Positions 17,293 to 26,399 are shown, numbered from the stretch's first letter. The stretch is DNA of 64,000 nucleotides from an uncultured Gemmata sp. (GCA_937924775.1 CALDUT010000004.1:1-64000), one strand, 5' to 3'. Numbers and translations are program-made. The notes: generated from the sequence alone by a model not told the origin.

Positions 17293-17724
17293 ATGCATCC
17301 GCTGCTCCACCGTATTGCGTTCCACGGCACGATCACCGCGATCGTATTGGCCCTTGTGGGGCTGATTTTGGCCGAGATGGCCGAATTCTGGACCGCCAGT
17401 ATGGCCGTTCGTCCCGGTTCGGCCGACCTGAACTTCCCCGTGGCGCAAGAGTTACGCGCCACGATGCCCATGCGGCTGGCGGCGTTCGGGTTCGCGTTTA
17501 TTGTGGTGGCAGAATTTTCACTTTATGCATTCAGTCGGCACAAGCCGGTAGCGGTACACACTTCACCGTCGCCGGACGACGCGGAGAAACTCCTTAACGA
17601 GCTGTTGGCCCAGGCCGAAGCCCGCATGGCCGCGACCAACACCGATACCGCAGCGCCCACCGAAGCCGAAACTCACTCAGTCAACGACCCCCCCGCCGTT
17701 GTCGGTCCAGCCAAATCCGAATAA
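17293..17724 (+). CDS. Small membrane protein of unknown function
   Basis: A 143-residue protein with two hydrophobic segments (about residues 10-28 and 57-80) separated by a short loop, and an acidic, Ala/Thr-rich C-terminal tail with an apparent helical stretch (AEKLLNELLAQAEARMA). The start at 17293 gives a basic residue before the first transmembrane helix. No domain is recognised. It sits between the two halves of the Tm-1-like module and is probably transcribed in the same direction as the TIM-barrel and kinase genes. Confidence 0.6.
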   Translation: MHPLLHRIAFHGTITAIVLALVGLILAEMAEFWTASMAVRPGSADLNFPVAQELRATMPMRLAAFGFAFIVVAEFSLYAFSRHKPVAVHTSPSPDDAEKLLNELLAQAEARMAATNTDTAAPTEAETHSVNDPPAVVGPAKSE

Positions 17725-17910
17725 TCCCCGGCTTCCACACCTTTTGCCACCCCTGTGGCCATCGGGGACGCTCAATCCCAATACTGTCTGCGGTCTCCGC
17801 TTCCCCGGAGGGCCGTTGGCTGTTGAGCTTCTCAGTGACTCGCAGTACGTACCCGTTATGTGTATGCTGTGGGGGTTCGGGCATCCGTAATGGTGGGGGG
17901 AAATGTCATC

Positions 17911-18771
17911 ATGCCTTTGCGTACTGAAATTCTGGCTCGTTTGCGGCAGCAGGTGGCCGCGGGGATTCCCATTATCGGCGGTGGGGCCGGTACCGGGATT
18001 TCTGCCAAATGTGCGGAAATGGGCGGTATTGATCTGATCATCATTTACAATTCGGGTCGTTTCCGCATGGCCGGGCGCGGGTCGCTGGCGGGCCTGCTTC
18101 CCTATGGCGATGCTAATCAGATCGTCATGGACATGGCCCGCGAGGTGCTGCCCGTGGTTCAACATACCCCGGTGCTAGCCGGCGTGTGCGGGACCGATCC
18201 GTTCCGCATCATGAAACGTTTCCTGTTGGATGTGAAGGACGCGGGTTTCGCCGGTGTGCAAAATTTCCCTACTGTCGGGCTATTCGATGGAACCTTCCGC
18301 ATTGGCTTGGAAGAAACCGGCATGGGCTACCAGCGGGAAGTGGACATGATCGCTCAAGCGCGCGAATACGATCTGCTCACCTGTCCGTATGTCTTCACCC
18401 CCGAGGAGGCCGCGGCGATGGCCCGCGCCGGAGCCGATCTTCTTATTCCACACATGGGATTGACCACGAAAGGCAGCATCGGGGCGAAAACCGCCCGTAC
18501 ACTGGAACAGAGCGCCCGCTGTGTCCAAGAATTGGCTGACGCGGCCCGAGCCATCAATCCCGAAATTCTTGTCCTTTGCCACGGCGGGCCAATTTCCGAA
18601 CCCGACGACGTGCGATACATTCTCGAACACACACACGGGATTGTTGGCTTCTTTGGGGCTTCCAGTATTGAACGGCTACCCACTGAAGTCGCGATCACCC
18701 ACTGTGTCCAGCAGTTCAAACAACTGAAAGTGAACTCACGGCCGATGGCGTCCGGCAGTTCCCACAACTGA
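17911..18771 (+). CDS. TIM-barrel protein, PEP-hydrolase-like / Tm-1 C-terminal domain family (PF09370 type)
   Basis: A 286-residue barrel enzyme. It shows [31 protein letters not shown] near the N-terminus, [10 protein letters not shown], a [12 protein letters not shown] strand-loop, and CHGGPI followed by [12 protein letters not shown] near the C-terminus. The family corresponds to the C-terminal half of plant Tm-1 and to phosphoenolpyruvate-hydrolase-like proteins. The start at 17911 is preceded by a G-rich tract (GGTGGGGGG) that may serve as ribosome binding site. The FGGY kinase begins 57 bp downstream, so the two form an operon. The exact reaction is unknown. Confidence 0.87.
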   Translation: MPLRTEILARLRQQVAAGIPIIGGGAGTGISAKCAEMGGIDLIIIYNSGRFRMAGRGSLAGLLPYGDANQIVMDMAREVLPVVQHTPVLAGVCGTDPFRIMKRFLLDVKDAGFAGVQNFPTVGLFDGTFRIGLEETGMGYQREVDMIAQAREYDLLTCPYVFTPEEAAAMARAGADLLIPHMGLTTKGSIGAKTARTLEQSARCVQELADAARAINPEILVLCHGGPISEPDDVRYILEHTHGIVGFFGASSIERLPTEVAITHCVQQFKQLKVNSRPMASGSSHN

Positions 18772-18827
18772 CTGTGAAATCATGGCCTCGCTCACCGACA
18801 CCGAGCTATCCATTCGGGAGCCACCGT

Positions 18828-20336
18828 ATGTCTCAACCGCTACGCTGCGTGCCCATCGATGCCTTGATCGTCGGCTACGATTTCAGCACCGGTGGTGTGA
18901 AAGCGCTGGCCTTCGATCGCGACGGCAACACCGTGGTGCAGGTGCGTCTGCCCACCGATTTATGGACCGAGGGCGGGGTGTCGGAACTGAATCTCATGCA
19001 GCTGGAAGGCCAAGTGCGGGCCGCCACGCGGGCGATTTCCGAAGCGCTACCCGAAGGTTCGCATCCCTGCTGGCTGGCCTGTGGCATTTCGGCCACCCAC
19101 CACACCGCGGGGCGTATCGGCTGGCGCGGCAATCCCATCCGCCGGGCCATTTGCTGGAACGACCAAACCCTCGCTCCCTATCACGCGGAAGGCTTGAAAC
19201 GGCTCGGTGGTCAACAGCGGGCTTTAGCACTCACCGGTGGCCCGTGGGCGGTCCGCTACTCGCTGACCCATTTGGTGAAAGACGAACACACCCTCAGCGA
19301 GGCCGATTGGCGTCGGACCAAGGCTATCCTGACACACGGTTCGCTGGCCGCAGGCTACCTGACCGGCCGCTTTGATTGCACCAGCATTTCTTCTGCCGCT
19401 TCCACCGGCATTATGGACTTACGCACCAATCAGTGGCGGAAGGAAATGCTCGAGGCTATTGCCAACCGGGAATACCGCGAATGGGCGTGGCGATGTTTGC
19501 CGACCATCCTCACCGATATGAACCAGCCGGTGGGTCCGATGGCTGATCACGTCCGCCTCGATGCTATGCTCGGCCATGCCCAGCCCCTGGTTTTCCCCAC
19601 CCTCGACGACCAGGCCGCGGGGCTGATCGGCGGGGGGGCGGTGGATGCGGGGCAGGTGGCGATCATTCTGGGCAATTCCGCGGTGGTGAATTCGTCATCA
19701 TCACAATTGCCCCAATCCGGCAACCTCGACGCTATGAAACTCAATTGGGGGCCGTATCTGTGGATGCGGTGTTACTCCAACGGAGCGTTGTTCGTGGATA
19801 CCGTGGCGGGCAAGGATTGGTACACGCTCGAAGCGGAGGCTGCCCACGTTCCGCCGCGATGCCAGGGCGTGAGTGTACTGCCGTTTTTGCTCTCAGAGCC
19901 GTCGATTGGCGTTGAACAGCCTCGGGTGCAGTGGACGCCCAGCGAACCCACAGATCGCGCCGTTCGCGTGCGGGCCTGCTTGGAGGCACTGGCGTTTCTG
20001 CTGGCGCGGGCAGTGAAGGAGCATGAAACCGCGGGGCAGACGATCACGCGGATCACCGTTTCTGGCGGTATGGCCCGGAGCCATTTGATGTGCGAAATCC
20101 TGGCCAGTGTTCTCAACCGCCCCCTGGAACGGTTGGTTTCGGACGAAGGCCCGGCGTTAGGAGCGGCCGTGGTGGCACTGGCGGGGTTGGAGTCGTACTT
20201 GCGGCGGCAACGGGGCATGGCCGAACCCTACACCGCGGCCGACGCCGTCGCGGCTATGGTGAAGTTCCGCGATCGGGTCGAACCTGTTCCGGCGTGGGTG
20301 GCGGCGTACTCGGGGGAACCACCGCCTTTCGTCTGA
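18828..20336 (+). CDS. FGGY-family carbohydrate kinase (xylulokinase-like)
   Basis: A 502-residue sugar kinase. It has the N-terminal ATPase-fold motif VGYDFSTGGVKALAFD, the ICWNDQT segment, and the C-terminal ITVSGGMARSHLMCEILASVLNRPLE signature region followed by GPALGAAVVA. The family phosphorylates sugars or polyols such as xylulose, ribulose, glycerol or gluconate. Which one cannot be told here, and no isomerase or transporter lies beside it. The start at 18828 follows CGGGAG. It is placed directly behind the Tm-1-like barrel gene and probably acts in the same pathway. Confidence 0.87.
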   Translation: MSQPLRCVPIDALIVGYDFSTGGVKALAFDRDGNTVVQVRLPTDLWTEGGVSELNLMQLEGQVRAATRAISEALPEGSHPCWLACGISATHHTAGRIGWRGNPIRRAICWNDQTLAPYHAEGLKRLGGQQRALALTGGPWAVRYSLTHLVKDEHTLSEADWRRTKAILTHGSLAAGYLTGRFDCTSISSAASTGIMDLRTNQWRKEMLEAIANREYREWAWRCLPTILTDMNQPVGPMADHVRLDAMLGHAQPLVFPTLDDQAAGLIGGGAVDAGQVAIILGNSAVVNSSSSQLPQSGNLDAMKLNWGPYLWMRCYSNGALFVDTVAGKDWYTLEAEAAHVPPRCQGVSVLPFLLSEPSIGVEQPRVQWTPSEPTDRAVRVRACLEALAFLLARAVKEHETAGQTITRITVSGGMARSHLMCEILASVLNRPLERLVSDEGPALGAAVVALAGLESYLRRQRGMAEPYTAADAVAAMVKFRDRVEPVPAWVAAYSGEPPPFV

Positions 20337-20366
20337 GGGTGAAATATCTCAGCTAATGTGCTCATC

Positions 20367-20383
20367 TGTCCAAAATATGGACA
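20367..20383. repeat. 17-bp palindrome, copy 1 (TGTCCA-N5-TGGACA)
   Basis: A perfect 6-bp inverted repeat with an A/T centre, 30 bp after the FGGY kinase stop and 115 bp before nuoI. Closely similar sites occur at 28180-28196 and 31195-31211. Confidence 0.6.
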
Positions 20384-20497
20384 CCTGTCCGCTATCGCTG
20401 CCAGGGTAGGGGCAACGCGGCCGCTCCCGTGCTTGCGAATCCCGGGGCGATTCGCGTACAATCAAAGCAACGGATGTTGTCCACACGGTGGGCCGTT

Positions 20498-21094
20498 ATG
20501 CGCACATGGCTTCGCAATGTCTATCGGGCGACGGCAACCATCGCCGCGGGAATGTATGTAACACTCTGGTACTTTGTGCAAACCTTCCGGCGGCGCCCCT
20601 TCACGGCTCACTTTGCCTACCCGGAACGGCCCGTGCCGATCCGCCCACGCTACCGGGGCTTCCATCGCTTCGACCTAACGACCTGCATCGGTTGTGACAA
20701 ATGCGCCCGTGCTTGTCCGGTCGATTGCATTTATATCGAGAAAGAAAAAGCTCCGCCTCCGGCGAAAGGGTTCGTCGTCACCGGCTTTAAGATCGACTAT
20801 ACAAAGTGCATGTTCTGCGCGTTGTGTGTGGATCCGTGCCCGGTCGATTGCATCTTCATGGGGTCGAATTACGACATCAGCACCTACACCCGCGACGGCT
20901 GCATTGTGGATTACGCCAAACTGCCGCTGAACGTGGCCTGGGGCCAGGCGACCCTCAACCCCACAGCCATTCACGAATCCAAACGCGTTAGCTTGCCGGT
21001 GTGGACGAAAACCGCCGAAGTTGCCAAAGCTACTACCCCCCCCCAGCCCACGGATGCCGGGCAACCCGCTACCGATAAGCAGCCTCCAACATGA
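20498..21094 (+). CDS. nuoI: NADH-quinone oxidoreductase subunit I (NuoI)
   Basis: A 198-residue ferredoxin-like subunit of the complex I peripheral arm, bearing clusters N6a and N6b on the path to quinone. Two 4Fe-4S motifs are intact: CIGCDKCARACPVDC and CMFCALCVDPCPVDC. The N-terminus (WYFVQTFRRRPFTAHFAYPE) matches the family's amphipathic helix. The C-terminus carries a Pro/Thr-rich extension after about residue 170. ATG 20498 is chosen; an upstream in-frame ATG at 20474 cannot be excluded. It is the first gene of a nuoI-nuoA-nuoB unit and overlaps nuoA by ATGA. Confidence 0.92.
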   Translation: MRTWLRNVYRATATIAAGMYVTLWYFVQTFRRRPFTAHFAYPERPVPIRPRYRGFHRFDLTTCIGCDKCARACPVDCIYIEKEKAPPPAKGFVVTGFKIDYTKCMFCALCVDPCPVDCIFMGSNYDISTYTRDGCIVDYAKLPLNVAWGQATLNPTAIHESKRVSLPVWTKTAEVAKATTPPQPTDAGQPATDKQPPT

Positions 21095-21636
21095 CGACGC
21101 TGGTTCTTTTCCTGTTGATCTTCATCGCTGCGGGCCTGACGCTTCTGGCCGCCAACCTCATTTTGGGCTGGTTGGTTCGTCCAGAACGACCCCATCCGGA
21201 AAAAGCCGAAGTGTATGAATGTGGGGAACAACCAGTTGGCAGTGCGTGGGTGCAGTTCGACTTACGCTTTTATGTGGTGGCGTTGCTATTTGTGATTTTT
21301 GATGTCGAATTGGCCTTTTTCTTCCCGTGGGCGGTCATTTTTGGCAGTGCTATTCGAGCCGGCGATGAGAGCCTACCAGCAGAAGTGCGGATCGAAGCAG
21401 CGAAAAACCTGCAACCACAGCCGCTGGCCGCCTCCGCAGCCGACCTGATACCGCCCACACCCGCCGCGGCCCAGCAACTCGCGTGGATTGCCTTCGCGGA
21501 TATCATGGTTTTCTTCGGGGTACTGCTGGTGGGTTTTGCGTATTTATGGCGGCGTGGGGATTTAGAATGGGTCCGCTCCACCGCCGCCCAGCAGGAACCC
21601 ACTTTAGTACTCGTTGAACCCAAGGGGAGGAAATAA
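21091..21636 (+). CDS. nuoA: NADH-quinone oxidoreductase subunit A (NuoA), enlarged
   Basis: A 181-residue membrane subunit of complex I. Three transmembrane helices are visible (about 5-29, 60-86, 132-152). The conserved loop motif [20 protein letters not shown], with its quinone-site-proximal cysteine, and the [11 protein letters not shown] motif are both intact. About 45 extra residues (86-130, Ala/Pro-rich) lie between helices 2 and 3; typical NuoA proteins are 120-150 residues. Its start overlaps the nuoI stop (ATGA), and its stop shares a base with the nuoB start (TAATG), so translation is probably coupled. Confidence 0.92.
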   Translation: MTTLVLFLLIFIAAGLTLLAANLILGWLVRPERPHPEKAEVYECGEQPVGSAWVQFDLRFYVVALLFVIFDVELAFFFPWAVIFGSAIRAGDESLPAEVRIEAAKNLQPQPLAASAADLIPPTPAAAQQLAWIAFADIMVFFGVLLVGFAYLWRRGDLEWVRSTAAQQEPTLVLVEPKGRK

Positions 21637-22250
21637 TGGGACTTCTGGAAGGCCGGATGGAAGATGGTTTCCTGGTGACCAACCTCGAACACGCGATCAA
21701 TTGGGCGCGGGAATCGAGTTTATGGCCCATGACCTTCGGGCTAGCCTGTTGTGCCATCGAGATGATGGCGACCGGAGCTTCCCGTTACGACATTGACCGC
21801 TTCGGGGCGGGGGCCTTCCGGGCTACGCCGCGGCAAGCCGACCTGATGATCGTCGCGGGGACGGTCAACCTGAAGATGGCCGAACGGGTGCGACGCCTGT
21901 ACAACCAGATGCCGGACCCGAAGTTTGTCATTGCGATGGGCGCTTGCACCTGCGGCGGCGGGCCATACTACAAGTATGGTTACAACGTCGCGAAGGGTGT
22001 TGATCTGATTGTTCCGGTGGATGTTTATGTGCCAGGCTGCCCACCGCGGCCGGAAGCGTTACTCGAAGGCTTGATGCGTGTTCAAGATAAAGTTCGCAAA
22101 ATGCGCGACCTGACCAAGGGCCACCCGGAAGAACTACCTATTCCCACACGCACCGGGCACGCTTTGTTGCCCCCTGAACTCGCCGACCCCGAGAAGGCCG
22201 TCGAGTTTCTCAAGGAGAACAAAGAGCGAGCGAAACCCGTGAAAGCTTAG
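21636..22250 (+). CDS. nuoB: NADH-quinone oxidoreductase subunit B (NuoB)
   Basis: A 204-residue subunit carrying the terminal cluster N2 of complex I. The cluster ligands appear as Cys38-Cys39 (LACCAIEMM), Cys104 (GACTCGGG) and Cys135 (VPGCPPRPE). The quinone-pocket sequence [14 protein letters not shown] is typical. The C-terminus has a charged extension. It ends the nuoIAB unit. The remaining complex I genes are not in the window, so the complex must be encoded in more than one locus. Confidence 0.95.
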   Translation: MGLLEGRMEDGFLVTNLEHAINWARESSLWPMTFGLACCAIEMMATGASRYDIDRFGAGAFRATPRQADLMIVAGTVNLKMAERVRRLYNQMPDPKFVIAMGACTCGGGPYYKYGYNVAKGVDLIVPVDVYVPGCPPRPEALLEGLMRVQDKVRKMRDLTKGHPEELPIPTRTGHALLPPELADPEKAVEFLKENKERAKPVKA

Positions 22251-22324
22251 GGGCTGCCCCCCAGCCAGGCGCTTCCCGGTCTTCGCCCAAGTCTGCGCGA
22301 ATGTCTCAGAGGTGTAGGCCGCGA

Positions 22325-23293
22325 TTACTTACCCAGCCATTTCAGCAACACCGGGCCGGGCACCGCAATTTTCACCACCATTTGCTGCGCGGAACCGTGT
22401 GTGGGCTTCATGTCGGGCTTGTCGTTGGGTTTGTCGCCGGGGGGGGAGTGCCGGCGGGATTTTCGCCCCCGCAGCGGGTTTTTCAGCTTCTTCTCGGCAG
22501 GGGCGTCGTCGACCGCCTCGAGACTGAGGGTGCTGGCGGCCATCCCCACCACGGCCCCATATTTGTTGAGGATCGGGGCACCGCTGGAACCACTGGCGAA
22601 TTCCACGGTCACGTTCATCCACCGTTCGCGTCGGCCGTCGTCGGTTTTGTTGGTGCTATAGCGGGTGACCGTTCCTTGGGTGAAAACGTAAAAGAGATCG
22701 CCGGGGTGACTGAGGGCCGCGACCCACGAGCCAACGTCTGCGTAGACCGGGGAAACGGGCAGTGGCGTCAGCCCCTTGGCCGCGATGCGGAAAATCGCGA
22801 CATCCGCGGTTTTGTCGCCCCCGAGAAAATCGGTCAGCGGATAAACGTGACCCTGAATGTCGGCGGCCCCGAACACTTCCCCCTTGTTCAGGTCTTCAAA
22901 CACATGCCAATTTGTCACCAACACGCCGTCAGCCGCGATCACCCACGCGGTGGCGTAAGTCCCCACTTCCCAGAAACCGTCGTCCTCGGGGTAGAGACTG
23001 CCGATGATGAAGACACTGGACAGAGCGGTTTTGTAGACCTCTTCCGGGGATAAGGCTTTGTCCCGCGGGGCCTGCGGGGCGACATTCGCTTTCCCCGATC
23101 GGAGCTTCGCGATGAGTTGGGCATGAGCCAGCGGCTTTTGGGCTTTAGCAAGCCCTTCGAGTTGATCGAAGAATTTCTCATAAACTTCATCATCGTCGAT
23201 GAATCCCGGCTCTGTCGGAGCAGGTGCAGCCGCGGGGGCCGACAGAACGTAACTGATGATGACCGTTGCTGTTAGAGCCAAAACCACTCGCAT
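22325..23293 (-). CDS. Secreted trypsin-like serine protease
   Basis: A 322-residue exported protease. Starting at MRVVLALTAT (23293) gives a clear signal peptide ending near SAPAAAPA. The catalytic triad is visible as His130 (VTNWHVF), Asp164 (KTADVAIF) and Ser237 (ASGSSGAPI). There is no PDZ domain. The C-terminal tail has a basic, Pro-rich stretch (RGRKSRRHSPPGDKP) before a last hydrophobic segment. It lies 25 bp downstream of the deoxyhypusine-synthase-like gene on the same strand, which suggests co-transcription. The substrate is unknown. Confidence 0.82.
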   Translation of the reverse strand: MRVVLALTATVIISYVLSAPAAAPAPTEPGFIDDDEVYEKFFDQLEGLAKAQKPLAHAQLIAKLRSGKANVAPQAPRDKALSPEEVYKTALSSVFIIGSLYPEDDGFWEVGTYATAWVIAADGVLVTNWHVFEDLNKGEVFGAADIQGHVYPLTDFLGGDKTADVAIFRIAAKGLTPLPVSPVYADVGSWVAALSHPGDLFYVFTQGTVTRYSTNKTDDGRRERWMNVTVEFASGSSGAPILNKYGAVVGMAASTLSLEAVDDAPAEKKLKNPLRGRKSRRHSPPGDKPNDKPDMKPTHGSAQQMVVKIAVPGPVLLKWLGK

Positions 23294-23318
23294 ACAAGCT
23301 ATCCTCACCTCGCGGGTC

Positions 23319-24473
23319 CTATTCGGCACGCTGTGCCCGTGTCTGAGCGTAGCTTTCTTCGAGCCGTCGCGTCAACTCTGTTAGGCGATCGAACAGCCGC
23401 TTGGGCGGGCGTTGGGCGCAACGCGTAAGTGCATAAGCGGTTAAGAGCGGTAAGGCGATGGTGGAATCGACGTAACAGGTAACGGAATCCGGGAGTTTAT
23501 CCGGATCGACTTTACCCCAGGTCATGGCTTCGCTGGGAGTGGCCCCCGAAAGACCACCGGTATCGGGCCGGGCATCGGTGAATTGCAGGAAATAGTCGTG
23601 CCCGGCTTCCGTAAGTCCTAACACTTCTTGGATTTGTGGTTCGGTTTGCAGCATGAAGTTCTTGGGGCTACCGCCGCCGAGAATCAGGACCGAACTAGTA
23701 CCGCCGTGGACTTTCGCATCCCAAACAATCGCCGCGCTTTGGTTGACGTCGCGGAGCGGATCGATCCGCAATTGAGACCCTTCAAGCATCAAAGCGGCCA
23801 AGTTCATCCCAATGCTGCTATCCCCGGGAGAACTGGTGAATACTGGTACGCTGTGGCGGTAGCAGGCTGCGAGGAGATTCTTCCCTCCCAGACCGGTTTG
23901 TTGTTCTCGTTCGTGAAGGTATTTGCCCACCAAGTGGTGGAATTCCGCCGTGCCCATCGTTTGCTGGAAGTCCTTGCCGCGGCAGAGTTTGCGGAAAAAC
24001 TGATCGGTCCCGAGCAGATTTTCATAGTCGAAAACAATGTCGTAGATACGGATCACTTGGTTTTCCCGGAGTTCATGATCCGGCAGATTCGGCCCGGCTT
24101 GATAGAGGTCCATACCGAGGGCGTAATGCGTATCGTGGTAGAGGTTGGCCCCGGTGGAGACGATCCAATCGATGAAACCGGCTTCCACCAGCGGAACCAG
24201 GCACGAAATGCCCAACCCCGCGGGTGTGAGAGCCCCCGAGAGCGCCAACCCCACCGTGCCGTTGTTGGCCAACATTTTCTTGACGAATAATTGGCAGCCT
24301 TCGCGGAGCCGCCCGCCGTTGTAGGAGAGAAAGGCGCTATCGATGAGGTCGGCGGCGGAAGTCCCGGCCACGATAGCCTTGGGGTCGATGCGCTCGCGGC
24401 TGATCCGTTGGAGGAACTGCTTGTTTTGCGGCGTGCCGGGCTGGCGGTGGTAATGAGGCTTGTGGGGATGCAT
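23319..24473 (-). CDS. Deoxyhypusine-synthase-like protein
   Basis: A 384-residue member of the deoxyhypusine synthase family, an NAD- and spermidine-dependent aminobutyl transferase fold. It shows the NAD-site-type [12 protein letters not shown], the [17 protein letters not shown] segment, [18 protein letters not shown] containing the Lys that forms the enzyme-substrate imine in eukaryotic enzymes, and a long conserved N-terminal half ([12 protein letters not shown]). Bacteria lack eIF5A, so the product cannot be hypusine on that protein. Some bacterial relatives are reported to make homospermidine, which is a reasonable guess here. It is the leading gene of a probable two-gene unit with the protease. 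Confidence 0.88.
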   Translation of the reverse strand: MHPHKPHYHRQPGTPQNKQFLQRISRERIDPKAIVAGTSAADLIDSAFLSYNGGRLREGCQLFVKKMLANNGTVGLALSGALTPAGLGISCLVPLVEAGFIDWIVSTGANLYHDTHYALGMDLYQAGPNLPDHELRENQVIRIYDIVFDYENLLGTDQFFRKLCRGKDFQQTMGTAEFHHLVGKYLHEREQQTGLGGKNLLAACYRHSVPVFTSSPGDSSIGMNLAALMLEGSQLRIDPLRDVNQSAAIVWDAKVHGGTSSVLILGGGSPKNFMLQTEPQIQEVLGLTEAGHDYFLQFTDARPDTGGLSGATPSEAMTWGKVDPDKLPDSVTCYVDSTIALPLLTAYALTRCAQRPPKRLFDRLTELTRRLEESYAQTRAQRAE

Positions 24474-24547
24474 GGTGCGTTCTCGCCCGTTGAATCGACG
24501 TACTTCAATACTGAGCCGACCAGACCATTCTAGTTACGTCGTCGGGT

Positions 24548-25159
24548 TTATTCGGCGGCCGTTTCCAATTCGCGTACTGCGGCCTGGTAATCCTCGGGGG
24601 TGTTGATGTTCCGCAGGGAGTCCCAAAGCGGATCCCCAGCGGCCCGTTCGGGGAGATCAAGGATTCGTGCGGGAAGCGCTGTGACGAAGTCGTGCATGCG
24701 TAAGTGTTTGTTAGCCAATTGGTTGCGTGCGATCGGCAACACATTGATACGATAGGCCGCGGACAGTGGATGAAGCCGGTGGTGAATGCGCGGCACACTC
24801 GCGGGGGTATCCCCCAAAAACATCAGAACCTGGCGAATGAACTCCGGCTTCAAAAACGGAACATCACACGCCGACAGATACACCGCCTCGCACGTTCCTT
24901 CCAGAGCCGTCAGCCCCGCGACCAATCCAGCCAATGGTCCGCACCCCTCCACCTCATCGCGAACGACCCGAACAGCGGCGGGTAGCGGCGGGATCGCTTG
25001 CCCCGGAGCGGCCACGACAACCACCGGTTCCACCACACAGCCAACAATGCGAACCACCCGGGCCAGAAGCGTCTCACCCGCGATGGGTAGCCATGCTTTG
25101 GGTGTCCCCATTCGCGACGAACGCCCCCCGCACAGAACAATCCCGCCGAATTTGATCAT
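24548..25159 (-). CDS. mobA: Molybdenum cofactor guanylyltransferase (MobA)
   Basis: A 203-residue nucleotidyltransferase that attaches GMP to molybdopterin to give the bis-MGD cofactor. The N-terminal signature LCGGRSSRMGTPKAWL (9-24) contains the GTP-binding loop and Lys. VRDEVEGCGPLAGLVAGL and YLSACDVPFLKPE supply the metal-binding Asp. NINTPEDY near the C-terminus is the typical family end. Length is normal. No other molybdenum cofactor genes are adjacent. Confidence 0.92.
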   Translation of the reverse strand: MIKFGGIVLCGGRSSRMGTPKAWLPIAGETLLARVVRIVGCVVEPVVVVAAPGQAIPPLPAAVRVVRDEVEGCGPLAGLVAGLTALEGTCEAVYLSACDVPFLKPEFIRQVLMFLGDTPASVPRIHHRLHPLSAAYRINVLPIARNQLANKHLRMHDFVTALPARILDLPERAAGDPLWDSLRNINTPEDYQAAVRELETAAE

Positions 25160-25270
25160 CGCAATTTTTTCAGCTTATAGTGAAAGTGCCGTGGTTTTCC
25201 CCTCGGGATCATTCACGACCTAACCTTGGAGGAGAATAGCGGAGTTGTTGTTGTCCGGCTCGTGACCATC

Positions 25271-26203
25271 ATGTTTTTCAAAGCTTTCACGCGACTGTTT
25301 CGCCGCCAACCGGTGGCCGCCGTCATCCCCACCACCGAGCTTTTGCGCGATCTGACTAAGGTCGAATCGCTTCCCACATTATCCGATACGAGCGTGCGGG
25401 CCCTGCAGCTCATTCACGACCCGCAGGCGACATTGGCCGATGTGACGGAGTTGGTCCGTCGGGATGGGATTCTCACCGCAGGGATTCTGAAACTGGCCAA
25501 TTCACTGGCTTACCGGGGCAAGTACCCCACGGAAGATGTCGCTAAAGCGACTTTGCGATTGGGCCTCAACGGCTGCCGCCAGGTAATTGCCGCGGTGGGA
25601 GTCCGTAGTGTGTTTAAACACCGCTCGCCGCAGGTGGAGGAGGCGTGCGAGGTGTTGTTACGGCATGCGTTGTTCACGGCGATTTTGACGTCACGGTTCA
25701 ATCGCGTGGTACAGTTGGGCTTTCAGGGGGAGGAATTCACCGCCGGGTTGCTGCACGATATTGGCCGGATCATCCTTTGTACCCGCGTGCCTTATTGGTT
25801 CAGTGAGCTGGATTTATTGTCGTTTCATGAGGATGCTCAAACACTGGCTCGGGAACGGAAGTGGCTGCGGATCGACCATTGCGTGCTGGGAGCCGAGTTC
25901 GCGAAGGTCAACCGGCTGCCCGATTCGGTGATCAGTGCCATTCTGCATCATCACGAGCCGGAATCGGAAAGGCGGCATCCGCTGTTGGTGGCATTGGTCG
26001 CCCTGGCGGATTCGTTGGCCAACCATGTTCAACAGGATCACAAAGTCACCAATGTGCGGGTGGAGCAACTGCGAGGGTTTGCGGTGTTAGCGCAGCGCGA
26101 AGGACCGGTGGCGTGCGCGGCGGTGCGGGCGGCCATTTCCGAGGCCGTGGTGGGGGCATTACGGGAAACCCGGGCTATGCTCCGGATCGCCCAGGAAGTT
26201 TAG
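25271..26203 (+). CDS. HDOD domain protein
   Basis: A 310-residue signalling protein with an HDOD domain over about residues 25-225: LPTLSDTSVRALQLI, VRRDGILTAGILKLANS, a helix with LLHDIGRIIL, and ILHHHEPE. HDOD proteins are HD-related but usually have no known catalytic activity, and in many bacteria they work in chemotaxis or cell-cycle signalling. Starts at GTG 25262 and ATG 25271 are both possible. A strong GGAGGAG lies at 25228-25234, further upstream than usual. The gene is divergent from mobA. Confidence 0.85.
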   Translation: MFFKAFTRLFRRQPVAAVIPTTELLRDLTKVESLPTLSDTSVRALQLIHDPQATLADVTELVRRDGILTAGILKLANSLAYRGKYPTEDVAKATLRLGLNGCRQVIAAVGVRSVFKHRSPQVEEACEVLLRHALFTAILTSRFNRVVQLGFQGEEFTAGLLHDIGRIILCTRVPYWFSELDLLSFHEDAQTLARERKWLRIDHCVLGAEFAKVNRLPDSVISAILHHHEPESERRHPLLVALVALADSLANHVQQDHKVTNVRVEQLRGFAVLAQREGPVACAAVRAAISEAVVGALRETRAMLRIAQEV

Positions 26204-26355
26204 AAATGGACTCAGCCGTTCTTGGATCCCCTGGGCCTGTTTTCGAGAGGCTGATGCGCTTCGAGAACTTTTTCACTTTTTCCATTTCCCCCAATTTCCC
26301 CCAACAATCGGTGGAAATCAAGGGTGATGAGAACCAAGGGGGATTTAAGAGCCAG

Positions 26356-26399
26356 GAAAAAACAAACCGCCCTGCGGGGACTCACAAACCGCAGGGTGG
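26356..26399 (-). terminator. Intrinsic terminator of the DUF1559 gene
   Basis: On the minus strand, CCACCCTGCGG pairs with CCGCAGGGCGG (10 of 11 Watson-Crick plus one G-T) around an 11-nt loop, followed directly by TTTGTTTTTT. It begins 27 bp after the stop of the prepilin-like gene. This is the clearest Rho-independent terminator in the window. Confidence 0.85.

Noticed and set aside
22301-23053. 250-codon plus-strand open frame opposite the secreted protease
   Set aside because: The protease frame carries a full catalytic triad and signal peptide; the opposite frame has neither domain nor start signals.
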